From: Acidobacteriaceae bacterium
GTDB taxonomy: Bacteria; Acidobacteriota; Terriglobia; Terriglobales; Acidobacteriaceae
Reading direction: 5' to 3'
DNA: 6,374 nucleotides
Assembly: GCA_030040175.1 (NCBI GenBank)
Contig: JASHUF010000349.1
Coordinates: 1 to 6,374 of the forward strand
Part shown: positions 1-5,902 of the stretch, piece after piece
Numbering within the stretch: position 1 is the first letter of the stretch
Layout of the letters: each line of letters opens with the position of its first letter
The notes under the pieces: generated by a model
The model's database searches: none
The model's input: the letters and a program-made list of their open reading frames with translations, nothing else
What the model was told of the DNA's origin: nothing
Position numbers and translations under genes: made by a program

Positions 1-1
1 C

Positions 2-2368
2 CAGTACATTCCTGCGCCCAACACGGCGTCGGGCGCGTTTTCCACTTCGGCGTACGACCAGACGGTCGAGGATGATAAAACCGGCGGGCGCGTAGATGCG
101 AACACGCGCTGGGGCTATGTGGACGGCTATTACTTCTTCGACAATTTCAGCCTGAACAATCCTTATCCCGTGGCGCAGAGCGGAGCCAGCGTGCCCGGCT
201 TTGCCGCGCTCACCACCGGCCGCGCGCAACTGGCAGCGCTGGGCGACACCAAAACCATCGGCGGCACCAAGGTGAACGAGCTGCACGTGAGCTTCATGCG
301 CGATGCGACCAACGTGGGCCTGCCGCTGGGCGGGACCAACGTGAGCCTGGTCTCGCAGGGATTTTCGAACGCCGATGGAACGCCGAGCATCGTCCCGCTC
401 GATCCGCGGGGGCAGAGCGTGGAGAACCTGAACTTCAACGCCTATTCCACCGGCGCCGCAGCCAACGAGCTGATCCAGGTGAACAATACCTACCAGGCGA
501 CGGAGGCGTTCTCAAAGGTTGCGGGCAGCCACTCCATGAAGTTCGGCGCGGAGTTTCACGCCGACCAGATCAACGCCGCACCCATCGCGCAGTTCAACGG
601 CAACTTTGTTTTTTCCGGCACCGAGACGGGCGTGGATTTTGCCGATTTTCTCATCGGCGTGCCCAGCCAGTACAACCAGAGCCAGCTCAACCCGTTTTAT
701 GCGCGCAACAAATACACCGGTCTGTTTGCGCAGGATAGCTGGCACGCGCGCAGCAATCTCACCGTGAACTACGGCCTGCGCTGGGACCGCATTGCGCCGT
801 GGTCGGAGCGGTACAACCAGATCTCCACCTTCGTGCCCGGCGCGCAGTCCGACGTTTTTCCAGGCGCGCCTGCGGGGATTCTCTATCCCGGCGATCCGGG
901 GATTCCGGCGACGCTCGCGCCGGTGGACAAGCTCGACCTTTCGCCGCGCATCGGGCTGGCGTGGTCGCCCCAGGCCGGAAATGGGGGCCAGGACGGCGGA
1001 TTTGCGGGCAAGCTCGTGGGCGCGCCGGGCTCGACCAGCGTGCGCGCGAGCTTCGGCATGTTTTACACCGCCATCGACGCTGCGGCCATCAGCGTGCTGG
1101 CGGCCAACGCGCCCTATGGGACGACCTACACCAGCCCCGCGCCGCCGCTCTTCGCCACGCCCTTCGTCACCGCGGCTGACGGAATGAACCCGAGCGGCAC
1201 GATCTACGACGGCACCAACAACCAGCAGCCCTTCCCCTACACCTTTGCGCCGCTGAACTCCTCGCGCGCGCATCCCGACGCGAGCATTGACTGGTCGAAT
1301 TTCGAGCCCATCAGCGGCATTCCCGGCTACGACATTCACAACCGCACGCCGTACACCGAGGAGTGGATGCTCAGCGTAGAGCGGCAGGCCGGCCCCAACA
1401 CGGTGCTCGAGGCGAGCTACGTGGGCACATCGAGCCAGCACCAGCGCGTGCTCATCGAGTCGAATCCCGGCGACCCTGCGCTGTGCCTGAGCCTGAGCCA
1501 GACGGACGAGGTGATAACGGGAACGCTCACCTGCGGTGCAGGCGGCGAAAACTCGGTGTATTACCCGGTGAGCGGCGGGCAGGTGAACGGGACGCGGGGG
1601 CCTTTCGGGCCGAACTTCGGCAGCAACGCGCTGCAGGCCAACATGGGTCACGCCGATTACAACGCGCTTGAATTAAGCGCACGGCACACCACCGGGCGGC
1701 TGGAGTTTGCCGCCGCGTACACCTACAGCAAGTCGCTCGATCAGTCGTCGAACCTGGGCGAGGAGGTCAATCCATTCAATCCCGCGCTCAGTTACGCCAT
1801 CTCCTCCTTCGACGTGAAAGAAAATTTCGTCCTCAGCTACGATTACCAGCTCCCGGTCGATCGCTTCCTGCGCCCCGGCCGGCTCACGAGCGGCTGGTCG
1901 CTCTCCGGCATTACCCGGTTCGCGAGCGGGTTCCCGGTGACCATGATCAACAACGGCGACAATTCGCTGATCGGGACCAATCCCAACGGCGTGAACAACT
2001 CGAGCATCGACGAGCCGGACTGGAACGGCGGGCCGCTCAAGCTGAACCGCAATCCGCGGACGAAGGGGAACAACTATTTCGACACCGCGGACTTCAGCCT
2101 GAACGCGCTGGGCACGCCGGGCGACTCGAAGCGGCGGTTCTTTTACGGCCCGGGCGCGGACAACTACGATATGGCGCTGGCCAAGAGCCTCTCGTTCGGC
2201 GACGCGCGGTCGCTGGTGTTGCGCGTGGAAGGATTCAACGTTTTTAACCACGCCCAGTTCAACGGCCCCACGGCCGTGGACGGCAACGTGGGCAGCGCCA
2301 CCTTCGGCGACGCGATCAGCGCCGCGCCGCCGCGCATTCTGCAGGGAGCCCTCAAGCTGGCCTTCTGA
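2..2368 (+). CDS. TonB-dependent receptor, Oar-like, C-terminal part (5' end outside window)
   Basis: The reading frame is open from the first bases to the TGA at 2366-2368, giving 788 residues without a start, so this is the C-terminal part of a longer protein. A GTG at 119 lies inside this open frame and has no good ribosome-binding site, so I do not take it as the start. Family features seen, numbering the first visible codon as 1: a barrel segment around 238-262 with FAQDSW and NYGLRWD, a second around 451 with YTEEWMLSVERQ followed by VLEASYVG, and a last strand ending in the Phe typical of outer-membrane barrels (GALKLAF). Cys495 and Cys511 could form a disulfide in an extracellular loop. 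Full-length Oar-like receptors are usually about 1,000-1,200 residues, with an N-terminal carboxypeptidase-regulatory-like domain and a plug, both of which would lie upstream. The role is TonB-energised uptake or binding at the outer membrane; the ligand is unknown. No partner gene is visible downstream. Confidence 0.9.
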   Translation, partial: QYIPAPNTASGAFSTSAYDQTVEDDKTGGRVDANTRWGYVDGYYFFDNFSLNNPYPVAQSGASVPGFAALTTGRAQLAALGDTKTIGGTKVNELHVSFMRDATNVGLPLGGTNVSLVSQGFSNADGTPSIVPLDPRGQSVENLNFNAYSTGAAANELIQVNNTYQATEAFSKVAGSHSMKFGAEFHADQINAAPIAQFNGNFVFSGTETGVDFADFLIGVPSQYNQSQLNPFYARNKYTGLFAQDSWHARSNLTVNYGLRWDRIAPWSERYNQISTFVPGAQSDVFPGAPAGILYPGDPGIPATLAPVDKLDLSPRIGLAWSPQAGNGGQDGGFAGKLVGAPGSTSVRASFGMFYTAIDAAAISVLAANAPYGTTYTSPAPPLFATPFVTAADGMNPSGTIYDGTNNQQPFPYTFAPLNSSRAHPDASIDWSNFEPISGIPGYDIHNRTPYTEEWMLSVERQAGPNTVLEASYVGTSSQHQRVLIESNPGDPALCLSLSQTDEVITGTLTCGAGGENSVYYPVSGGQVNGTRGPFGPNFGSNALQANMGHADYNALELSARHTTGRLEFAAAYTYSKSLDQSSNLGEEVNPFNPALSYAISSFDVKENFVLSYDYQLPVDRFLRPGRLTSGWSLSGITRFASGFPVTMINNGDNSLIGTNPNGVNNSSIDEPDWNGGPLKLNRNPRTKGNNYFDTADFSLNALGTPGDSKRRFFYGPGADNYDMALAKSLSFGDARSLVLRVEGFNVFNHAQFNGPTAVDGNVGSATFGDAISAAPPRILQGALKLAF

Positions 2369-2370
2369 AG

Positions 2371-2506
2371 CTAGAGCTGGTTGCATCAATGGCCCATGGC
2401 GATGAGCAAACGCCCCTCAGGGGCTAAAGCCCCAACGCTTATGCGGCCTTTGCGGCCCGACTCAAGCCGGGCCCTTTTACAAAGCCATGTATGCAACCAG
2501 TTCTAG
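2371..2506. repeat. 136-bp palindrome-bounded intergenic element (MITE/REP-like)
   Basis: The left end ctagagctggttgcat (2371-2386) is the reverse complement of the right end atgcaaccagttctag (2491-2506) except for one position, which would be a G-U pair in RNA. After two mismatches the arms match again for five bases (2389-2393 with 2484-2488). Inside are further small palindromes: CCCC-tca-GGGG (2413-2423), GGGGCT-aa-AGCCCC (2420-2433), a tgcggcc direct repeat (2442-2448 and 2451-2457), and GGCCCG/CGGGCC (2454-2473). It begins 2 bp after the receptor stop codon. There is no coding capacity, so if mobile it would depend on a transposase elsewhere, such as a REP-associated tyrosine transposase. 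The mobile nature is inferred; the inverted repeats are seen directly. Confidence 0.65.
2454..2478 (+). terminator. Possible rho-independent terminator after the receptor gene
   Basis: A 6-bp all-GC stem GGCCCG (2454-2459) / CGGGCC (2468-2473) with an 8-nt loop is followed by C and four T (2475-2478). The T tract is short, so termination may be weak. It sits inside the palindrome-bounded element, about 86 bp after the receptor stop codon. It may therefore be a passenger hairpin of that element that also ends the receptor transcript. Confidence 0.45.
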
Positions 2507-2645
2507 GCCTGCGCCCGCTCCTCGCGATTCCTCATCCGGCAGCCTTGGTGCTGAGCCCTCGCGCCGCGCAGGCGTGGGAGCGATTCATATCCGGTTCAAA
2601 ATGGCATGTTACCGATGAGGCTACCGCGCCCGCGGGTGGGTGCCA

Positions 2646-2680
2646 GCTATCACTCGACAGGGACGGATACGAATGATAGC
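2646..2680. promoter_or_regulatory. Imperfect inverted repeat upstream of the pyrophosphatase gene
   Basis: GCTATCAcTCG (2646-2656) pairs with CGAaTGATAGC (2670-2680) in 10 of 11 positions across a 13-nt spacer. It is 82 bp upstream of the GTG start. It could be an operator or a 5' UTR hairpin. There is no T tract after it, so it is not a typical terminator. I did not find a convincing promoter in 2507-2761, and the rest of that stretch shows no gene. Confidence 0.35.
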
Positions 2681-2750
2681 CTTCCCCGTGGCCTTTCTCC
2701 GGTCCTTACGGATTGGCGCCGGAAACGGTCTTTTTTAAAGAACTCATTGT

Positions 2751-2757
2751 AGGGAGG
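2751..2757 (+). promoter_or_regulatory. Ribosome-binding site of the pyrophosphatase gene
   Basis: AGGGAGG lies 4 nt upstream of the GTG at 2762 and 13 nt upstream of the in-frame ATG at 2771. The distance favours GTG. A second Shine-Dalgarno-like run, GGAAGG (2838-2843), sits 5 nt before an in-frame ATG at 2849 (Met30), so a shorter product is also possible. Confidence 0.55.
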
Positions 2758-2761
2758 AATT

Positions 2762-5344
2762 GTGGCAGGAATGGATCGTGTTGGGATGTTTCTGGGCGCA
2801 GGCGTGCTTTTGCTCATGGTCTCCCCGTTCTTTGCGCGGAAGGTCGTTATGCCGGATTTCAAGGAAATTCTGGCGCCATGGCGGCGCAGGGACGCAGGAG
2901 GCACGGGCGGGTACTGGTTTTCATGGCGCAGGGGCAGGTTGGCCGGCGTGATCGCGGTGCTGCTCGCGCTGGGTCAAGGGGCCGTGTTTGCCCAACCCGC
3001 GGAGCAAGTTGGGGGCGAAGCCAATCTGCAGCTCCCGGATCTCACCCAGGTGCAGTTTTTCGGCATGGACGGCCACAGCCTGCTGCTGTGGGGACCTTTG
3101 TTTTGCATTTTAGGCATGATCTTCGGCCTCTTCATGTACGTTCACCTGAAGGGCCTGCCGGTGCACCGGTCGATGAGGGAAGTGTCGCAGTTGATCTGGG
3201 AGACCTGCAAAACCTATCTGATCAACCAGGGCAAATTCCTGCTGCTGCTGTGGTGCTTCATCGCAGTGGTCATCCTGGTGTACTTCGCTGTCCTGCTGCA
3301 CTTCAGCGCAGCGCGCGTGGCGATCATCCTTGCCTTCAGCGTGCTGGGAATGGCGGGCAGCTACTTTGTGGCGTGGTTCGGCATCCGCGTGAACACGCTG
3401 GCCAATTCGCGCGCCGCCTATGCTGCGCTGGGCGGGAATGCCTATCGCGCGTTCAACGTTCCGCTCAAGGCGGGCATGAGCATCGGCATGATGCTGATCT
3501 CGATCGAGCTGCTGCTGATGTTCATCATCATTCTCGTCGTTCCGGGCGACTACGCCGGGCCGTGCTTCATCGGCTTTGCCATCGGCGAGTCATTGGGCGC
3601 GGCCACGCTCAGGCTGGCCGGCGGCATCTTCACCAAGATTGCCGACATCGGCGCCGACCTGATGAAGATTGTGTTCAAGGTCAAGGAAGACGATGCCCGC
3701 AATCCGGGCGTGATCGCCGACTGCACCGGAGACAATGCCGGTGACTCGGTGGGTCCCACGGCCGACGGCTTCGAGACCTACGGCGTGGTCCAGGTGGCGC
3801 TCATCGCCTTCATCATTCTGGGCGCGAAAAGCGCGGACGTGGGCGTGCACCTGCTGGTGTGGCTGTTCGCGGTGCGCGTGGCCATGCTGGTGGCCGCGGT
3901 GGCCGGCTATTACATCAACGAGATCATCGCCAGGGCGCGTTACGGCAAGGCGCCCTCGTTTAACTTCGAGTCGCCGCTCACCTCACTGGTTTGGATCACT
4001 TCCATCGTGACCATCGCCATCACCTACCCGGTCACCTACGCCCTGCTTCCGAATCTGGGCGGAGATCCGACGCTGTGGTGGAAGCTCGCGACCATTGCTT
4101 CCTGCGGGACCGTGGCCGGCGCTCTGATTCCCGAGCTGGTGAAGGTGTTCACGTCCACTGAGGCGCGCCACGTGAAAGAGGTGGTGGCCTCGGCCAAAGA
4201 GGGCGGCGCGGCTCTTGGGCTTCTCTCGGGGTTTGTCTCCGGAAATTATTCCTCCTACTACCTGGGCGGGGCGGTGATCGTTTTGATGGCCCTCGGCTAC
4301 GGGGTGAGCACCGCGGGCTTCGACCAGGTGATTCTGGCCGCGCCCATGTTCGCCTTTGGCCTGGTGGCTTTCGGCTTCCTGGGCATGGGGCCGGTGACCA
4401 TCGCCGTGGATTCGTTTGGGCCGGTGACGGACAACGCGCAATCCATTTACGAGCTTTCGCTCATCGAAAACGAGCCGGGCGTGCGCGAGGAAGTGAAGAA
4501 GCAGTTCGGCGTGAACGTGGATTTCGAGCGCGCCAAGAAGATGCTGGAAGCGGGCGACGGCGCGGGCAATACCTTCAAAGCCAGCGCCAAGCCGGTGCTC
4601 ATCGGCACGGCCGTGGTGGGCGCCACCACGCTGATCTTTGCCACCATCATGGCGCTGACCGACTCGCTCAACGATAAAGTGGCCGTGGAAAAGCTTTCCC
4701 TGCTCCACGCTCCTTTCCTGCTCGGCCTGGTGACCGGCGGCGCCGTCATTTACTGGTTCACGGGCGCCTCCACGCAGGCGGTGACCACGGGCGCTTACCG
4801 CGCGGTGGAATTCATCAAGAAGAACATGAGTCTGGGCAAAGAGAAAGCGTCTACCGAAGACAGCAAGAGGGTGGTGGCCATCTGCACGCGTTACGCACAA
4901 AGCGGGATGCTCACCATCTTCATCTCGCTGTTTTTTGCCGCGCTGGCGTTCGCTTTCCTCGATCCCTTCTTCTTTGTCGGCTATCTGATTTCGATTGCCA
5001 TCTTCGGGCTCTACGCAGCCATCTTTCTGGCCAATGCAGGCGGAGCCTGGGATAACGCCAAGAAGATCGTGGAAGTGGACCTGCACGAGAAGGGAACGCC
5101 GCTGCATGAGGCCACGGTGGTGGGCGACCTGGTGGGCGACCCGTTCAAGGACACCGCCGCCGTGGCTCTCAATCCGGTGATCAAGTTCACCACGCTCTTC
5201 GGACTGCTCGCCGTCGAACTGGCGGTGCAGATGTCGCATACGAGCGGCCCGAAATGGACGCACCTGCTGGCAGCCATCTTCTTCCTTTTGTCGTTCGTCT
5301 TTGTCTACCGCTCGTTTTACAGCATGCGCATTCAGAACGACTAG
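2762..5344 (+). CDS. hppA: Membrane-bound ion-pumping pyrophosphatase, divergent type
   Basis: Integral inner-membrane enzyme that hydrolyses pyrophosphate to phosphate and pumps H+ and/or Na+. The substrate-site motifs are clear: GGIFTKIADIGADL (287-300), EDDARNP (309-315), IADCTGDNAGDSVG (318-331), DGFETYG (335-341), FGPVTDNA (552-559), GNTFKASAK (602-610), GGAWDNAKK (760-768) and GDPFKDT (792-798). The metal- and PPi-binding Asp, Glu and Lys of these motifs are kept. Differences from the canonical family: DCTGDNAGD instead of DNVGDNVGD, Glu missing from the usual GKVE segment (here IVFK, 303-306), DNAQSIYELS instead of DNAGGIAEM, and a charged insertion of about 20 residues at roughly 568-598. 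Lys606 occupies the position where K+-independent pyrophosphatases carry Lys and K+-dependent ones Ala. At 860 residues it is longer than the usual 660-770, mainly from about 95 extra N-terminal residues with two hydrophobic stretches (8-25 and 59-77). Long gaps on both sides suggest a single-gene transcript. Family is certain; the transported ion is not. Confidence 0.95.
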   Translation: MAGMDRVGMFLGAGVLLLMVSPFFARKVVMPDFKEILAPWRRRDAGGTGGYWFSWRRGRLAGVIAVLLALGQGAVFAQPAEQVGGEANLQLPDLTQVQFFGMDGHSLLLWGPLFCILGMIFGLFMYVHLKGLPVHRSMREVSQLIWETCKTYLINQGKFLLLLWCFIAVVILVYFAVLLHFSAARVAIILAFSVLGMAGSYFVAWFGIRVNTLANSRAAYAALGGNAYRAFNVPLKAGMSIGMMLISIELLLMFIIILVVPGDYAGPCFIGFAIGESLGAATLRLAGGIFTKIADIGADLMKIVFKVKEDDARNPGVIADCTGDNAGDSVGPTADGFETYGVVQVALIAFIILGAKSADVGVHLLVWLFAVRVAMLVAAVAGYYINEIIARARYGKAPSFNFESPLTSLVWITSIVTIAITYPVTYALLPNLGGDPTLWWKLATIASCGTVAGALIPELVKVFTSTEARHVKEVVASAKEGGAALGLLSGFVSGNYSSYYLGGAVIVLMALGYGVSTAGFDQVILAAPMFAFGLVAFGFLGMGPVTIAVDSFGPVTDNAQSIYELSLIENEPGVREEVKKQFGVNVDFERAKKMLEAGDGAGNTFKASAKPVLIGTAVVGATTLIFATIMALTDSLNDKVAVEKLSLLHAPFLLGLVTGGAVIYWFTGASTQAVTTGAYRAVEFIKKNMSLGKEKASTEDSKRVVAICTRYAQSGMLTIFISLFFAALAFAFLDPFFFVGYLISIAIFGLYAAIFLANAGGAWDNAKKIVEVDLHEKGTPLHEATVVGDLVGDPFKDTAAVALNPVIKFTTLFGLLAVELAVQMSHTSGPKWTHLLAAIFFLLSFVFVYRSFYSMRIQND

Positions 5345-5379
5345 CAGCCGCCGAGATGAAACGCGGTCCCACCCCCAAG

Positions 5380-5401
5380 CGGCGCGCGCTCCCGCGCGCC
5401 G
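5380..5401. terminator. Strong GC hairpin after the pyrophosphatase gene
   Basis: CGGCGCGCG (5380-5388) and CGCGCGCCG (5393-5401) form a perfect 9-bp stem with a CTCC loop, starting 36 bp after the stop codon. No T tract follows on the + strand, so it is not a standard intrinsic terminator. It could be a U-less terminator or protect the mRNA 3' end. The hairpin itself is seen; its function is inferred. Confidence 0.4.
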
Positions 5402-5631
5402 GCCCGATTGTCCACATTCGCACAGGAATGCCCGCCAATATGCACCATCTTCACGCCTTGTTCCCAGGCGAAAGCGGGTCTAGCCTTGAGTTTGGGAGGG
5501 AAAGAGGCGCGAGAGGCGCATTCTGACCGGGCTTCGCGTGTTTTCCGAGCACGAAACCCGCTGAGGATGCGGCTCTTCCGAGCTTTCCACAGGCAAATGG
5601 CCCTGTTTAGGAATCGGATGCCGCGTATGTG
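5402..5631. other. Intergenic stretch with no recognised gene
   Basis: I see no credible gene, tRNA or known RNA here on either strand; the open frames crossing it lack family resemblance and good ribosome-binding sites. Two minor structures are visible: a tandem 9-mer AGAGGCGCG/AGAGGCGCA (5503-5520), and an imperfect hairpin with CGGGcTTCG (5528-5536) pairing to CGAAaCCCG (5552-5560), without a T tract. Confidence 0.5.
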
Positions 5632-5654
5632 ACCAAAATACCAGATGTTGTGGT
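5632..5654. promoter_or_regulatory. Imperfect dyad just upstream of the nrdJ promoter (possible operator)
   Basis: A 23-bp interval centred on 5643 begins ACCA and ends TGGT, with 8 of 11 symmetric positions complementary. It ends 6 bp before the -35 hexamer, a position suited to an activator or repressor site. It does not match the NrdR box consensus as I know it (roughly ACAC, an AT-rich core, GTGT). No regulator can be named. Confidence 0.25.
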
Positions 5655-5660
5655 TTCCTG

Positions 5661-5689
5661 TTGACACGTACCATAGACAGCGGTATTTT
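5661..5689 (+). promoter_or_regulatory. Sigma70-type promoter for nrdJ
   Basis: A perfect -35 TTGACA (5661-5666), a 17-bp spacer and a -10 TATTTT (5684-5689, 4 of 6 to consensus) lie in the right orientation. The predicted transcription start is near 5696, which gives a leader of about 200 nt before the ATG at 5903. It is the best promoter in the window, and it means the reductase is transcribed separately from the pyrophosphatase gene. Confidence 0.65.
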
Positions 5690-5747
5690 TTCATCTGCGG
5701 CTGTAAACGGACTGTAACCATAGCCGGCGTTGTGTCACCGCCGGGGA

Positions 5748-5781
5748 GCCGCCAAGCGAATCAGCAACTTGCGGCATTTTT
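5748..5781 (+). terminator. Intrinsic terminator inside the nrdJ leader
   Basis: GCCG (5748-5751), a bulged C and CAAG (5753-5756) pair with CTTG (5768-5771) and CGGC (5772-5775), giving 8 bp around an 11-nt loop. The stem is followed by A and five T (5777-5781). It lies about 50 nt after the predicted transcription start and 122 nt before the nrdJ ATG, so it would stop nrdJ transcription early unless disrupted. Confidence 0.55.
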
Positions 5782-5848
5782 CCGATCCCTGATTCCCGTT
5801 TGCGCGTAAGCCGAGGCACCCCCGGCAGAAGGCCCTGCGCCCGATGCC

Positions 5849-5855
5849 GGAGGAG
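5849..5855 (+). promoter_or_regulatory. GGAGGAG Shine-Dalgarno sequence partly buried in a hairpin
   Basis: GGAGGAG is a near-ideal anti-16S match but lies 47 nt before the ATG at 5903, too far to serve it. It is 8 nt before a TTG at 5864 that is in frame with nrdJ. Its first two bases belong to the stem CCGGCA/TGCCGG (5822-5827/5845-5850), and the next two Gs (5852-5853) can pair with CC at 5819-5820. It would thus be hidden when that hairpin forms. It may set an alternative start or control access. Confidence 0.4.
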
Positions 5856-5867
5856 TTACTGAATTGC

Positions 5868-5885
5868 GCTATTTAGGCTATTTAG
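5868..5885 (+). repeat. Perfect tandem duplication of GCTATTTAG
   Basis: Two adjacent copies of the 9-mer (5868-5876 and 5877-5885) lie just before the nrdJ ribosome-binding region. They are AT-rich against a GC-rich background. The length is a multiple of three, and in the nrdJ frame they would read as part of a TyrLeuGlyTyrLeu stretch if translation began at the TTG at 5864. Confidence 0.7.
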
Positions 5886-5902
5886 CCGAGCGAGAGGATG
5901 CT

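Larger units (their letters stand above)
5696..5902 (+). ncRNA. Structured nrdJ leader, putative attenuator or riboswitch of unassigned class
   Basis: The region between the predicted transcription start and the gene holds several pairings. GCGGCT (5697-5702) can pair with AGCCGC (5747-5752), enclosing the hairpin CCGGCG/CGCCGG (5724-5729/5739-5744). AGCCGC also contains the 5' arm of a terminator hairpin (5748-5775), so the two folds exclude each other. Downstream, CCGGCA (5822-5827) pairs with TGCCGG (5845-5850), with an inner GGC/GCC pair, and overlaps GGAGGAG (5849-5855). A cobalamin riboswitch would be the natural expectation before a B12-dependent reductase. Only an ACTGTAA fragment (5711-5717) recalls it, and the usual GCCACTG and B12-box segments are not evident. 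The structures are seen; regulation is inferred. Confidence 0.5.

Noticed and set aside
512..1651. Long open frame on the minus strand (379 codons) within the receptor gene
   Set aside because: It is antisense to a clear receptor gene, its translation is Arg/Ala/Val-rich low-complexity sequence typical of the complement of GC-rich coding DNA, and it has no family resemblance.
2584..2612. Possible promoter TTCATA-N17-TGTTAC upstream of the pyrophosphatase gene
   Set aside because: Only 4 of 6 and 3 of 6 matches to the sigma70 hexamers, which is within chance for a region this size.
2491..2676. 61-codon open frame on the + strand between receptor and pyrophosphatase genes
   Set aside because: Its start lies in the right arm of the palindromic element, it has no Shine-Dalgarno sequence and its translation resembles nothing I know.
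3983..5263. Long open frame on the minus strand (426 codons) within the pyrophosphatase gene
   Set aside because: It is antisense to conserved pyrophosphatase motifs, and its His/Arg/Gly-rich translation is an artefact of codon bias on the coding strand.
5632..5654. NrdR box in front of nrdJ
   Set aside because: The dyad here starts ACCA and ends TGGT and lacks the ACAC, AT-rich core, GTGT pattern of NrdR boxes.
5341..5721. 126-codon open frame on the minus strand in the intergenic region
   Set aside because: It overlaps the nrdJ promoter and the GC hairpin, has no recognisable domain and no clear ribosome-binding site; I treat it as chance.
5696..5860. Canonical cobalamin riboswitch upstream of nrdJ
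   Set aside because: It is expected from the gene context and ACTGTAA at 5711-5717 is suggestive. However, I could not find the other conserved core segments (GGTG/GGGAA region, GCCACTG, a matching B12 box); GCCGGAGGAG near 5846 matches the B12 box only poorly.
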